From contig JAGVSM010004972.1 of NCBI GenBank assembly GCA_022494885.1, forward strand, positions 186,001 through 250,000: 64,000 nt of DNA. Direction: 5' to 3'. The stretch comes from Micrasema longulum. Lineage: Eukaryota > Arthropoda > Insecta > Trichoptera > Brachycentridae. Shown piece by piece: positions 33,641-44,425 of this stretch. The notes below the pieces were generated by a model. The model was not told where the DNA came from, searched no databases, and saw only the letters and a list, made by a program, of their open reading frames with translations. Every line of letters begins with the position of its first letter. Positions within the stretch are counted from its first letter, which is position 1. Position numbers and translations under genes: made by a program.

Positions 33641-33684
33641 ACTAAACAGGTAGAGGAATTTGTGTATCTGGAAAATATGTTTAC

Positions 33685-33742
33685 TAGGGTGTACTAATGC
33701 AGTGCCCTATGCGCCATTAGGTGTGAAAATGGGATGATGATA
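33685..33742 (+). mobile_element. S1 SINE tail
   Basis: GTGTACTAATGCAGTGCCC, CTATGCGCCATTAGGTGTG and GGGATGATGAT match the 3' end of S1. The 5' part is missing. Confidence 0.6.
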
Positions 33743-35067
33743 TTATGCAAAAAGAAATCTGAGATGCGATGAACTTAAATATATTTTATTGACTAAATTT
33801 GATTCGAGACAAATGAGATTTTTCATAGTATAAAACACATTGTTTAGAGACAACGTTGTTTGCTTTTTAGAACAAACTTTATATTCTTTAAAACTGTAAA
33901 TTTCTTTCATCTGTTCTCAATGTAGAACATCTTTAAAGAAATCTATTAAATAATGTGCTTCAGAATTGCCAAAAAGAAGCAGAATTTGAGGACATCGAAC
34001 TCTTAGCTTACCTAAATCACAATTCAACAGTAAATCAATTTAGTAAAAAGAAATAAAAAACAGAGTATTTCAATGAAACATACTGAGAAAACGAGTGGTT
34101 TCTTTCCTCAAAGTGGTCAATTTTACGTGGCTCCTGAAACGAGCGCAATGAGAGATGTTATGTATCAGAAAATTGGCCAATTAGTAAAATGCCCAAATAT
34201 ATGGTACAAGAATTAATTCTTACGAAAACCCGTTACACGGTAGAAACGATTTTAAGAGAATGAATTATTAATATTAAAATTAACAATTCAGAAGAAGCCT
34301 ACCCAAGAATAATGAGCCGGAAATACAAAAGAAGAGTAAAAAAATCTAAAGATACTAAACAAAAATAATAGGAAAAAAATTAAGATAGTTAAATATTTGC
34401 GGCATATCAACGACAAGCCAGAGAATATCTCATTAAATTTCAGAGAACATTATAATTTGAACAAAATATTAGAAATTTTACAAGGGTGTAATAACTACCA
34501 TAGAAGAATGCTTGAAAACTACAAAACATGTCAGATCCAATAAAACCACCTTTTCAAGTCAAAATATTTATATATATATAAATATATATTTATTATGATT
34601 CTCATAAGGCATTTATTTGATATTTTTGTTATTTTGCATACTAAAATAATACTGAAAGTTATTAAAGTAAACATTTGAAATAATACATTTTTATCGCTGA
34701 GATATTTTGTAATTCATAAAATACGTGTATATACTAAGAGACATAGAAAAACGAGTTAAAGTACAGAAAATCGAGTGCTGTCGTTTAAAGCCACGCTCTA
34801 GTTTTTAAAAGAAAAAAATGTTTAAACCGACGCCGACGATTTGAAGACATGTATTAAATAAGTACAACTATGAACCACGTGGAATGCGACCATTCAAAAC
34901 AAGAATAAATTGATAGATTGTGTTGATTCTTATCAATACATTAAATTTAGCCTCGGGCTTTTCGTGGGTAACACGTGTGAATCAAATTGCGGCGTTGATA
35001 TAAGCTATATTCAAAATACAAAAATAAAACGATTGATTGAACAAAGTTTTCTTATAAAGTTTATGTT
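33743..35067. other. No gene seen
   Basis: AT-rich, includes an AT dinucleotide run near 34565-34590. The frame at 34910-35128 overlaps the start of the PLE end and has no domain. Confidence 0.4.
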
Positions 35068-35713
35068 TGAAGCACTAACTTTGTGGTTATTCATTATAAT
35101 AAAATATATAAAACAACTTTGTTTTTAACCATTAATTTTTATTTTCCACCGACCGGTTTCAAAGCAAACAAGCTTCTTCGTCAAGGTTTACGTAACTAAT
35201 CAATTGAATCCTTTTTTTATTATTATTATGTTCACTAAATACTACACGTGGACCCAATAAATCAAGTCGTTTTCTCCTTACGCGGGTGGTAATTTGTTTA
35301 ATTTTTCTGAATTTACAAATCATCTGATAGAAAATAATCATAACTTCAAAAAAGACACTGGATTAAAAGTACTTCATGTTGAAAATAAAATATTAAAATT
35401 AGACAACTTAGAAATCTTAGAAATTAAAAAAGCGATTCGTAATAAGAATACAATAACTAATAACCAAATAAACAATATTTCTTTTAGTCCTCTCCTGTCT
35501 AACTTCGATAAAAGTGATATCAAATTACCACCCTTGTAAGGAAAAAACAACTTGATTTATTGGATCCACGTGTAGTATTTAGTGAACATGATAAAAATAA
35601 AAAAAGGAATCAATTCATTAGTTACGGAAACATTGACGAAGAAGCTTGTTTGCTTTGAAACCGGTCGGTGGAAAATAAAAATTAGTGGTTAAAAACAAAG
35701 TTGTTTTATTTAT
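35068..35713 (+). mobile_element. PLE foldback with GIY-YIG C-terminus and hammerhead-like ends
   Basis: Arms 35103-35299 and 35518-35713 are inverted copies (AAACAACTTTGTTTTTAACC, CCACCGACCGGTTTCAAAGC, CCAATAAATCAAGT and so on). Between and partly inside them lies the C-terminus of a Penelope-like GIY-YIG endonuclease domain. Each arm has a hammerhead-like motif: at 35633-35665 plus, TTGACGA, AG, stem II AAGC-TTGTTT-GCTT, TGAAAC-CG-GTC, GGTGG; the left arm has the same on the minus strand, where ACC/GGT can pair as stem I. Just outside, 35068-35100 carries a PLE tail (GAAGCACTAACTTTGTGG) of another copy. The inverted terminal sequence fits the known tendency of PLEs to carry inverted partial terminal repeats. 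Confidence 0.65.
35294..35539 (+). pseudogene. PLE GIY-YIG endonuclease C-terminal fragment
   Basis: The 81-codon frame reads SEFTNHLIENNHNFKKDTG, LKVLHVENKILKLDNLEILE, IKKAIRNKNTITNNQIN and ends LLSNFDKSDIKLPPL. The pattern (S-x-F-x-x-H-L-x-x-x-x-H-N-F, then L-H-x-x-x-K-x-x-K-L-x-x-L-E-x-x-E-I) is the second half of the GIY-YIG nuclease domain of Penelope-like retroelements. It aligns by eye with the frame at 55624-55975. The catalytic GIY, YIG and arginine are upstream of what remains, so the protein is truncated and inactive. Its start lies within the left inverted arm and its stop just before the right arm. Confidence 0.7.
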
Positions 35714-36802
35714 TTTATTAAAGTTTTCTTAGTTCATATTGAATAAAAAAATAGGCCGGTCGATACATATATTCAGTATCCATAATAACAAATAACTGGC
35801 AAAAAGAAATCGAGACATGCTGCGTGTGTTGATAAAGTACAAGTACGAGTATCTGAAACAAAGTAATCGAATAACGGGAATAAAAATGGACATTAAATAT
35901 CTGGACTTAAAAGCAACAAATCGATATGCATTGTAATAAATTACACTGATTATAGCACGGAAAAATGTTAAGCAACATAAAAAACTAACGAATGAGAGTA
36001 AGTGCATGTAACAACATTTTTTTTATTTATAAATCACATAATAAATAATGTTATAAATACAATGCATTATATGCTCGGGAGTTATTAAACTCTAGGCATA
36101 ATATGGTACAGAAATAATATTATACTTATAATAGTATTTGTTTAAACGGTAGGGCATTATGCTATATATCAAAATGACAAAGGGACGCAGATCTACCAAT
36201 AAATAAAATAATTTGAGTACAGTCTGAAGCGAGACGTATTTTTGGAATTTCTAAGTTCAGTCATGTCACTCCACTACTTCGGGAATTACACTAGCATTTT
36301 TTTCCACGTTTCCCGTACTCATGAATGCGTTAAATTGACACTGTACAAGTTACTCATAATAAAAGTTTTAAAAGAGGGATAAAAAGCTGAGCATTTTCGT
36401 AAATGAATAATTCAATTTAAAACGCTCTTGGATGACTAACGCTTCATAATATAATATGGTGTGCGTTATAATAATTTATCTGTGCTCAAGCGGAGAAAGA
36501 ATACAGTTCTGAGTGAGAAATTAAACCAGGGCCGCGATTACGAACGGCTATCTTCATCGGTATATTATACTGAGACGGTATAAACTAATATCGATATTTA
36601 TGTACGAAAGTGTGTATATTTGCATTAAAATTCAAAGTATCTTCGCCGGTAACCGGTAATTGAACATGTTGAGAAAAAAAATGTGAACATATTTTATTTT
36701 ACTTTATAGATAAAATTTAAGATAACTTCCCGATAAAAAAAAATTTGAACTCGATGGCTGCTCTCAGGTTTAAGTCCTGAATAATCAAATCGAGTGAAAA
36801 TA
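35714..36802. other. No gene seen
   Basis: AT-rich with no recognisable element; the minus-strand frame at 35729-36007 is low-complexity and hydrophobic without a domain. Confidence 0.4.
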
Positions 36803-37035
36803 GTCCGCCTTATTGTGTATTGGATGACGCATTCGCCTACCATTGTTGAGGTCCTGGGTTCGATTCTTGACAGGGTGGACGTAAAATATTGATTTAAAGG
36901 TTTGGCATTGGAAATATAAACAGATCACCGTACCTTCATGTATATAAGGTGATCCTACTACGTTGCATTTGGTTTACCACTGCATTGCCCTTTGCACCAC
37001 TGGGTGCGGAAAAGGGGGATGGTAATGATTAATAA
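36803..37035 (+). mobile_element. S1 SINE, nearly complete but diverged
   Basis: Head GTCCGCCTTATTGTGTATTG, GCATTCGCCTACCATTGTTG and a B box in CCTGGGTTCGATTCTTG; body AACAGATCACCGTACCTTC; tail CACTGCATTGCCCTTTGCAC, CACTGGGTGCGGAAAAGG, GATGGTAATGATTAATAA. All parts of the family are in order, making this one of the two most complete copies. Confidence 0.75.
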
Positions 37036-37799
37036 TAATTGTAACAAATCGTAAAATTATCGGTATCTTATTCGAATAAAACTATTGCGGCTGTGTCTGT
37101 CATTCCTTCTAGTATCAAAACATCTAGAGGCTGAAAAATATATTGGGTGGTTTGACGATTTTGCACAGATTAAAATTTCAATAAAAAAACGTTTTTATTT
37201 TGTTTCCATTACAATAATCTTCATCATACTCACTGTATCTTACATGGGCTGCTGCAATGAGTTTTTTAAAAAAAGTTAGCATTGTTTTCAAATATTATAC
37301 AAAAGTGGCGATTCTGGGATTTGAAAAAAATATACTATGGATATTTTTGGTGCATTTTGATTTTCAACAACTATTTAAATATTATACAAATTACCGATGT
37401 TACCGCATTCTGTCTTTGCAATGTGCGCTTTGCGCTTTCCTACGCGTTGAAGTATTTGTTTCGGACCTTTACCTTATCTACGCGAAGCTAATAATGGCAC
37501 AAAGGGCATTAACACTGAACCCTATATAATATTATGTACGATAAACTGCCCAGTAAAATTAAAATGAAATACGTACCATAATCTAAAAACATGCCTTTTT
37601 TTTCTTCTAAAAAAAGTGGCAATTATATTTGAAAACGTTTGATGTATTTTATATAATGTATATAATATACATTGTAAATATATTTAGATAATTTGTTATA
37701 TTACACACACGATAGTGTTGGCCATCTAAAAGCGCTTTAAAATGTATGTAATTCTTTATTCATAATACATATATCATATTATTGATGTGCCATAAAAAT
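37036..37799. other. No gene seen; overlapping short frames
   Basis: Three overlapping plus-strand frames (37085-37279, 37257-37529, 37282-37491) contain no known domain; there is an internal duplication of TTTTCAAATATTATACAAA-like text (37288 and 37373). I could not classify it. Confidence 0.35.
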
Positions 37800-37890
37800 G
37801 TTTTTTTTTTATAAAAAAGAAATATTTGCGTTTATATGATTTACCCAAATATTTCATTTTTAGGGCCATTTTCAACGAGTTGTTTTTTTT
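37800..37890 (+). repeat. Short interspersed repeat, paired with 61860-61945
   Basis: Both sites share a T-rich run, ATATTTGCGTT, TATGATTTACCCAAAT (or TTACTCAAAT), then GCCATTTTCAACGAGTTGT (or GCCATTTCCAAATGAGTTGT), in the same orientation. Element type unknown. Confidence 0.5.
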
Positions 37891-37944
37891 AATGTTTCTG
37901 AACCTATATTTGTGGTGATATACTCATGTGTCTGTGTCAACTAA

Positions 37945-38045
37945 TAACTCGTCCCATCTCAACACAGGACTTTTAGTCCCACGGAGCTGGGACTAATGTC
38001 TCAAATAATGAACAATAAACGTATATATGTAAATAAATAAATAAA
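37945..38045 (+). repeat. Repeat RD, LINE-like 3' tail, copy 2
   Basis: Matches 5700-5795: CACAGGACTTTTAGTCCC, GAGCTGGGACTAATGTCTC, AACAATAAACG and a TAAATAAATAAATAAATTT tail. Confidence 0.6.
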
Positions 38046-38187
38046 TTTAATTTACATAAACGCCCTTAGGACTTTTACAAGTATGGCACATTGATAAAAT
38101 ATATAAAGTAAGAAATAAAATATAGCATTTGGTACATCAAAACACATATTCCTACATATAACTAGTAAGAATATAAAGAAGACATGA
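38046..38187. other. Spacer, nothing recognised
   Basis: AT-rich spacer between RD and the following LINE end. Confidence 0.3.
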
Positions 38188-38395
38188 TATATGTATGTAG
38201 ATTAACAAGTTGTCTTCTTTCATGAGATCACTGAATCAAATTCAATTATAAACACCTATCTCTCGCTTCCACTCCCACCAAGCCTACTAATACCATTGTG
38301 TCTTTCTACTTTCTTTTATAATAATTTGCTATGTATACATATGTCCTTAAAAATGCCTATTGGGCGTTTATATAACTAAATAAATAAACATACAT
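38188..38395 (+). mobile_element. LINE 3' end, same family as 3160-3478
   Basis: Shares TAACAAGTTGTCTTCTTTCA, TCACTGAATCAAATT, TTCTACTTTCTTTTATAATA and ATGTATACATATGTCCTTA with the 3.2-kb relic, then ATGCCTATTGGGCG and a TAAATAAATAAACAT tail. It retains only the last codons and the 3' UTR. Confidence 0.7.
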
Positions 38396-39059
38396 AAATA
38401 TTAGAAAACATTTAAATTAATCAATATGTAAGAAAAACTTAAAAATAAAAGTGTCACTATACTAATACTGTATTTTATTGATATTTGATTTGCTTTTAAT
38501 CACAAGTGTCTTTTATTGCGTCGGACATATTATTATTTTTATAAATAAGAGGCTTAATAGAAAAAACCTGACGATTGGACAATCTGAAAATTTCTAACTC
38601 GCTTAGTACTGCTCTAAGATTAGCAACTTTTTAATATTAAAACACGCAATTCGGCGAATCTTCGATGATTCGAGTGATTGCAATCCGCGGTGAGAATGAC
38701 TTCAGACGTATTCCGGTATTATAGGTCAGTACGTGTAAACATTATCAGAACCTGCGGTTAGAATTACGAAACAGTCCCTCCCATGAGAGCCGAGAGCGTG
38801 CGCGAGTTGTTCCAATGAGGATGAAAAAATTGCCCGAGGGATTGCCGTTGCGTCATTACTGTTGCCTAAGAGTTACACGGCTAATCGAAGATAGGCGAAT
38901 ATATTCGCGAACTTGATGCACGATTTGACTGAAAGACTAACCTGGTAATCTAAATCGACAGCAGAGAGAGAGTGAACAGATAATAATACGTGTTAAGAAA
39001 TACACCGATCATTTGTCTATAACGCAAACAATACGCAAACCGTTTCGCAAGAAAAAACT
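38396..39059. other. No gene; GC-richer stretch
   Basis: A GC-richer, unique-looking part at about 38640-38960 (GAGAGCCGAGAGCGTGCGCG, TTGCCCGAGGGATTGCCG) has no ORF and no repeat partner; it borders the LINE relic at 39060 and may partly belong to it. Confidence 0.35.
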
Positions 39060-39330
39060 CCAATGCCACAGAAGACAACATTTTTTTTTGCGATTTGAAC
39101 GAGCGCTATATAAAGAATACGAATTGACAGCCAAGTTAGAATATATAAGACACGTGTGAGACCTATCTTGATATATTCCGTAGAAACACGAGCGGACACC
39201 ACGAAAACGGAGAACCCGCTTAGGACACCAGAGGTGAGGGTCCTCGGATCGATTACCGGAAAAACTGCGCGACCGGGTCAGAAATGACTTTATACGGGAA
39301 ACGTACGAAATCGAAGAAACGGCGCACTGA
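39060..39330 (+). mobile_element. LINE relic, RTE-like thumb region
   Basis: The plus strand encodes KTRVRPILIYSVETRADTTK, TENPLRTPEVRVLGSITGK and, after a frameshift, KLRDRVRNDFIRETYEIEE. This order (K-T-x-V-R-P-x-x-x-Y-x-x-E-T-R-A-D-T-x-K-T, L-R-x-x-E-x-R-x-L, L-R-D-R-x-R-N-x-x-I-R) is the region after the reverse transcriptase palm of a non-LTR family common in insects. The larger minus-strand frame at 39009-39431 (140 codons) is a shadow of this relic. Both 5' and 3' parts are missing. Confidence 0.7.
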
Positions 39331-39850
39331 AGCAGATTTGAAATATCAACACTGAGCACTGACTGATTCCTTTGAAAATGAATAATGTCAAAACCGGCCG
39401 CTTCGAACGCCACATGTCCTCTGTAATACATAATATGGCAACTGATATATAGTCCTAGAAATAATGTTCGAAATAAAAGTTTCCAAATAGAAAATCTTCC
39501 AATAATATTTTTGTAATCTGCAAGCTTGCTTTAGTACTAAAAAACCGCGACTGGGTTAAAGATGTAAAATATAGTACACTTTTTTGTACGGAGGAATAAG
39601 CCGGGGTAATCGGCTAGTTTTATCGTTCACTGAGAACGGGCTGGGCGCTGGGTGCACATTATAGATAAATTTTTTTTGTAGGAACATATAAACGACGGTG
39701 GTGATTTATAATAAATAAAAAATATTTTATTTACTTTCCCATAAACATAGATTACTATAAAAAGTTATTATCTAAAGGCAAATATAATGGTAGGCTGTGC
39801 ATAATCACTTATTTAGACGATTCGCCCCTGTTAAATAATAATTACTAATA
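39331..39850. other. No gene seen
   Basis: Mixed composition; nothing recognised up to the MITE at 39853. Confidence 0.35.
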
Positions 39851-39852
39851 TA

Positions 39853-40214
39853 CAGAGTGTTCTTTAAACCCTGTCACATCCGAAACCACGATTATCAGTA
39901 TGAGCAAGAAGACATATTGGCACATTAAAATAAATTTTTAGAACGAAAAAAATTTACAAAAATAAAATATAAAAAAAACAAATGATTGCTCTGCAGGGGA
40001 GAAACGAGAAGGGGGGAGTCTGATATTACCGTAAACCGGGCGGCGGCGCCCCCCTCGCTTCTCCCCTGCAGAAGTACGCAACCATTTGTTTTTTTATATA
40101 CTTACTTTTTAAAAAAATGTTCGTTCTAAATATTTTTTTAAATATGCTAATACGTCTTCTTGCCCATACTGAACATCGTGGTTTCGGATGTGACAGGGTT
40201 TAAAAAACACCCTG
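39853..40214. mobile_element. Palindromic MITE, 362 bp, TA target
   Basis: Arms of about 165 bases are inverted copies: CAGAGTGTTCTTTAAACCC, TGTCACATCCGAAACCACGA and GCAAGAAGAC on the left match the complement of the right end (CACCCTG outermost). The centre is GC-rich (CTGCAGGGGAGAA arms around a short loop). It is flanked by TA on both sides. The CAGGGTG-type terminus with TA duplication is common among Tc1/mariner-like MITEs of insects; no transposase is present. Confidence 0.75.
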
Positions 40215-40380
40215 TATATGAACACTGATCGCTATTAATCAAACTATGCGGCGTTCTTCAAACGCACCCAAGTTAGTAAACAATAAAACAGTCAAAATAT
40301 TTGTCACTTCTTTATTCTTTATTCAATGACGTGGGGGATTTAATCACAGAACATTTTTTTTTTGAGAAATAACCCGCTAA

Positions 40381-40613
40381 AGCTAGGGTTTCCTAGGACA
40401 GCGGTGCCCGTATCTTAACGGCCGTAGTGAACGGTGATGCGGTGGACAGCCGTCGTAACGGTGACTAGAGAGTGGTTTCCTAGGAAAACGGTGTTGATAA
40501 CACCGTTAAAAAATAAAACCACTCTCTAGTCACCTCTACGACGGCTGTCCACCGCATCACCGTTCACTACGGCCGTTATGATACGGGCACCGCTGTCCTA
40601 GGAAACCCCAGCT
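40381..40613. mobile_element. PIF/Harbinger-type palindromic MITE, copy 2
   Basis: A 233-base near-complete palindrome with termini AGCTAGGGTTTCC and GGAAACCCCAGCT, flanked by TAA on both sides (40378-40380 and 40614-40616). Sequence closely matches the copy at 17297-17530, and its central loop (CGGTGTTGATAACACCG) is inverted relative to that copy. Little divergence between copies suggests comparatively recent activity. Confidence 0.8.
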
Positions 40614-40736
40614 TAAGCGTATACTTCATGTGATTGTCAGCAAGTGGAAAAGAGAGGTTATGGAACGAAGTTATAAAAAATACACCAGAACACCGAGAAA
40701 AACATATTTTATGGCTTTTTTACTTGCAACTGAAGG

Positions 40737-40796
40737 CAATCGAACCCGCGACGCCAGTTTCACAGTTTGCCACCTAACCAACTGCGCCACGCACCT
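40737..40796 (-). mobile_element. tRNA-derived SINE head, second family (S2)
   Basis: On the minus strand: GGTGCGTGGCGCAGTTGG (A box region), then GGTTAGGTGGC, and GTCGCGGGTTCGATTGCC (B box). The 3' side does not complement the 5' side as an acceptor stem, so this is a SINE head or tRNA relic rather than a gene. It differs from S1 in the A-box half. Confidence 0.6.
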
Positions 40797-41293
40797 TTTT
40801 AAGAAATAAATCCAAATTGGTGATTTGTTTTTTTTAATAAAAAATACATGTTAAATAATTTAATTTAATTTGAAGTAACGTAATGGCGATGACGAAATAA
40901 TGACTAATTATTATAAAATGGCGCGCAGCCTCTTTTTGGCTCAGGGAAAAGCCCGCTAACATAAGCGATAACGTCACCGACAATTTTGTATGGAAAACTT
41001 TCTAACATTTCTGTGTATGTAAGTATTTTAAGTGTGTATGCAAACGACAAACAATAATAAAACAAATGACTGCTTAACGAATTCACTACACAAAACAAGT
41101 GTTCTTATAAAACAATGTTTAAATTTTTGTGAAAGAAAAAAATTCAGACACGCGTATTCTTTAATCAATTAGATAATAAAAAAAAATATGTGAAAAAATG
41201 TTCCATATATACATGCAAGAGAAAACAGCCGGTAAGTAATGAATACATGACAAATATTGGAAATACTAAATTCATAATTTAAATATTATTAAT
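40797..41293. other. No gene seen
   Basis: AT-rich between the S2 head and repeat RE copy 2; the frame at 40904-41098 (minus) has no domain. Confidence 0.35.
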
Positions 41294-41978
41294 ATACTAG
41301 CCGACCCGTTAGACGTTGTCCTGCCCGAACGTTGGCTTCCCTGCTATAAGCTTGGAAAAAGACTTCATTGTAAAGTAGGTACCTTACTACTTGTTTGTGA
41401 TTAAATTCCAAAACTTAAAATTGATAAGATTAAAATATTTCATTTAAGTAGGTACCTAGGTACTTGTTTATGGTTGAATTCCAAAACATTTTTTTTGTTT
41501 TTCCAAAAATGGCATTCTTTTTGCAAACGTCCAACTCAGTTCGTCTCACCAACAAAGGGGTGTACTTATGTAGGAATACGATTTTTAAAAATGTATTGAT
41601 TTTAATATTATTTTAGTGTTACCAAAAATCCAATAAAAAGAAACAAATGGGTAGAAATTATAAGGAATTTAAGGAAAAAATCTGATTGAGATCCACAAAA
41701 AGCAAATGCTGTTTGTAAACATTCAAAAACCAACCTTTTTTATACACAAAAAAAACATCTTTCTATTTTTTTGCAAACGCATTCTCCTCGAATGCAACCC
41801 AGGTAGATCGATGAATTAAAAATTTATGCTCCTAACTTCTTTTTTACATATTCGATTGAAGATTTTAATATCTACGAACACGCACAGCGCAAAGTTCTAT
41901 GTTCCTCGGAAAACCGCACGTAAATCGGTTAAGCCGTTTAGGTGACATCATACGTACAGAGGAATTATATATAAAGAT
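41294..41978 (+). repeat. Repeat RE, copy 2, uninterrupted
   Basis: A 685-base copy from CTAGCCGACCCGTTAGACG to TACAGAGGAATTATATATAA, collinear with the two halves of copy 1 (30327-31609). It has no ORF of length. Ends in the weak TATATATAAAGAT pattern and directly abuts a PLE end. Confidence 0.7.
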
Positions 41979-41984
41979 AAAGCA

Positions 41985-42262
41985 CTAACTTTGTGGTCAA
42001 ACATTTTATTGAATGTTATTAAATATTTGTAAACAACCACTTACCGACTTTTCTATGTTTACCGGTTTCGTGACGTACCCGTTTCTTCGTCAAGACACCA
42101 ATTAAACCAATATGCAAAATCCACGACACACATTCGCCATGGTAGTTGCACAAAAATGTAAAACCAACATGCCATGCATTTTAATAAGCAACCCTTACGT
42201 GCACCGATAGCACCACTGATTAAATTATGAAAATATAATTTAAAAGCTGATCCACTAAGATA
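41985..42262 (-). mobile_element. PLE terminal region with hammerhead-like motif
   Basis: Minus-strand copy of the same PLE family as 55290-55975 (shared AAGCACTAACTTTGTGGTC, ACCACTTACCGACTTTTC, GTGCACCGATAGCACC-like blocks). At 42061-42093 the minus strand reads TTGACGA, AGAAACGGGTACGTCAC, GAAACCGGTA, with GAAAC-CG-GUA intact but the first core base changed from C to T. No GIY-YIG coding remains in this copy. Confidence 0.65.
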
Positions 42263-43815
42263 CATTTTTCTTATTATAAACATATCCGTAGAAAATAATA
42301 ATGATTTATAATATATTCATAATCAATGTTTTAAATATGACTTATATTGAAGGATAGTAAAATAGAGTACTTTTTATTTTATTTTTTATTTAATAGTGTA
42401 TACACGGCACAGATGCCTTTCATAAACATATATACATTTAACATAACAGTGTTCTATTACAAAATTATTAATTTTTATTTATTTAATTTATTTTTCTTTT
42501 CTTTGACGCCCATGGGGCTTTTACATTATACATACTATATAATAAGAAAAGTTACACATTAAACATAATTAACATTTTTTCAAATATAAAAATTAAAAAA
42601 AATATTTTTAAAATTTAAAAATAAAGTTACATAGTTTACATAATACACTATTAAGACATAATACATACATTATATTATGTTTATAATATAAGGCATAGTA
42701 GGATTCAAATAAAACATAATTATTTTTTTTTACACCGGTAAACTAAACTTTAAAGTGAAGTTATCCAAAATGTTGAAAACTGAAAAGGGTTTTATAAACT
42801 AAAAATATAAAACATAACACGGGCTAACTTTTAAGCATACATAAATACGATCGAAGATTTATTGACTAGATTTCGTCGCGTCGGTCGCCTGTAGTACTTT
42901 GGTCTTGAATATGCTCAAATAAATATGAAATAATATAATAAAAATATATCCATACATACTCGTATTGCACAGTTGTTTTACACATTATTCAATATAATCA
43001 CTTTGGGGTTTTAATACTTAACATACTAAGGTAAAAAAATATTTTTTTTGTTTATAATAATAAAAATAAAGATAACACAGTATATTCGAAAGAGCAAAAA
43101 TCGTAAATCATTAATTTGTTGGGATTGTTGCAATGTATATTGAATGCCCTAGGTTTAAAACTAACTGTCTCCTGATAAGAGCACAGGGATTCTCAACCGT
43201 TTTAAAAATAAAATATAAAAATAAACAAAATAATAAACCCTTTAAAAATTAAATATTAAAAATTATGATAGGAAAAATAAATTTTAATTTTAAAAACTAT
43301 AAAAAAAAAACAAATATCTAATCATACGTTTATAAATATATTTGACGTGTACTTTTGAAAATTAACGGGATTCATAATTCGAATTAACAAAACGCGCTAT
43401 TTATTTTATTTAAAATTATTAATAACAAAAGAAATACAGATATATTTTGACAAGAAAGTCCGCAAAATTAAAGTACCTAAAACAAAAATTTACAAGTCAA
43501 AAAAATAAAATACCTGTTGAACTAAAACAAAACGTGGATAGCAAAAACATTTACGAAATCAAGGTGTAAAATTATTAAAAACCTACAACAAAAAGCTAAT
43601 CAAATAACAATAATAAAAACTAGACGGATATCTTATTCATACGAGTTTTTGCGTTAAGATCATGATAAATAAAAATACCACAACGTCAAAATAAATACCC
43701 AGATGATTTAATTGAAAATATGAGTGATTGATCTCATCTTAATGGTTATGATATTAAGTAAGTACTATTTAAAAAGTAGGTAAGCGTGTGGAAAAAACAG
43801 CACGTTTTTCTAGAT
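42263..43815. other. No gene seen; very AT-rich
   Basis: Among the most AT-rich parts of the window. No ORF or repeat match was recognised. Confidence 0.4.
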
Positions 43816-44425
43816 TGTACCTGAAGAAGATTTCATTAGAAGTCAAACCTCATTTGTAATTACGAAACATGTGAACTTTCGATATGAAGATGAGATCAGA
43901 ATTTGCTTACCCAATGTTATTCTGTTTAATTTAAGCTTTTTCAAATACCACGGTGACTTGAAATTAAAGAGATTTGCAAAAATCCATCATTACGAAACCA
44001 TTTATTTAGACAATACTGATGTTTTTCGTAGATATTATATTGTTGATAAAACTTCATAGTTAAAGATTTAGATTGAATTATCAATTAAGCTTCTTGTTTT
44101 AGTTTCACTTTTATTTTATTTTGACCTACGAGCTTTTTCGCCTAATAAGGCACTTTCAGGACTGGTACATTGTTTACAATATTTTAAACTTTAATAATAT
44201 TTGTTACAAGGTTTGGATACAAAAATATCAGACAATATAAATATAATTACAACTGGTTTGCATATTTATGTTGTCTGTCCCTTAATAAAATATTTAAATG
44301 ATATTTTTATATCCAAACCTTGTAACAAATATTATAAAAGCTTAAAATATTGTAAACAATTTACCAGTCCTGAAGAAGCCTTATTAGGCGAAAGCGCTCG
44401 TTGGTCAAAATGAAATAAAAGTGGA
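43816..44425 (+). mobile_element. PLE-type hairpin with hammerhead-like motifs
   Basis: Arms 44101-44229 and 44301-44425 are inverted copies (TTTACAATATTTTAAAC..., TTACAAGGTTTGGATA). In the right arm at 44361-44406 the motif is intact: ACCAG, CTGAAGA, A, stem II GCCT-TATT-AGGC, GAAAG-CG-CTC, then TTGGT, which pairs with ACCAG as stem I. The left arm copy has CTGAAAGTG in place of the core. A separate partial motif lies upstream at 43820-43852 (CTGAAGA, GATTTC-ATTA-GAAGTC, AAAC). The plus-strand frame across the right arm (44201-44413) ends SPEEALLGESARWSK and simply encodes the motif. Confidence 0.6.
44361..44406 (+). ncRNA. Hammerhead-ribozyme-like motif, intact core
   Basis: The order is stem I strand ACCAG, CTGAAGA, one extra A, stem II GCCT/AGGC with loop TATT, GAAA, a two-pair stem III (AG-CG-CT), the cleavage-type triplet CUC, then TTGGT. 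Every conserved core position of a type I hammerhead is present apart from the extra A before stem II. The predicted cut would fall after the C of CTC near 44399. Activity cannot be judged by eye. Confidence 0.5.

Noticed and set aside
37085..37529. Chain of overlapping frames as a multi-exon gene
   Set aside because: Hydrophobic low-complexity translations with no domain and no codon signal.
39009..39431. 140-codon minus-strand host gene
   Set aside because: The plus strand of the same region encodes a recognisable LINE thumb region, so the minus frame is a shadow.
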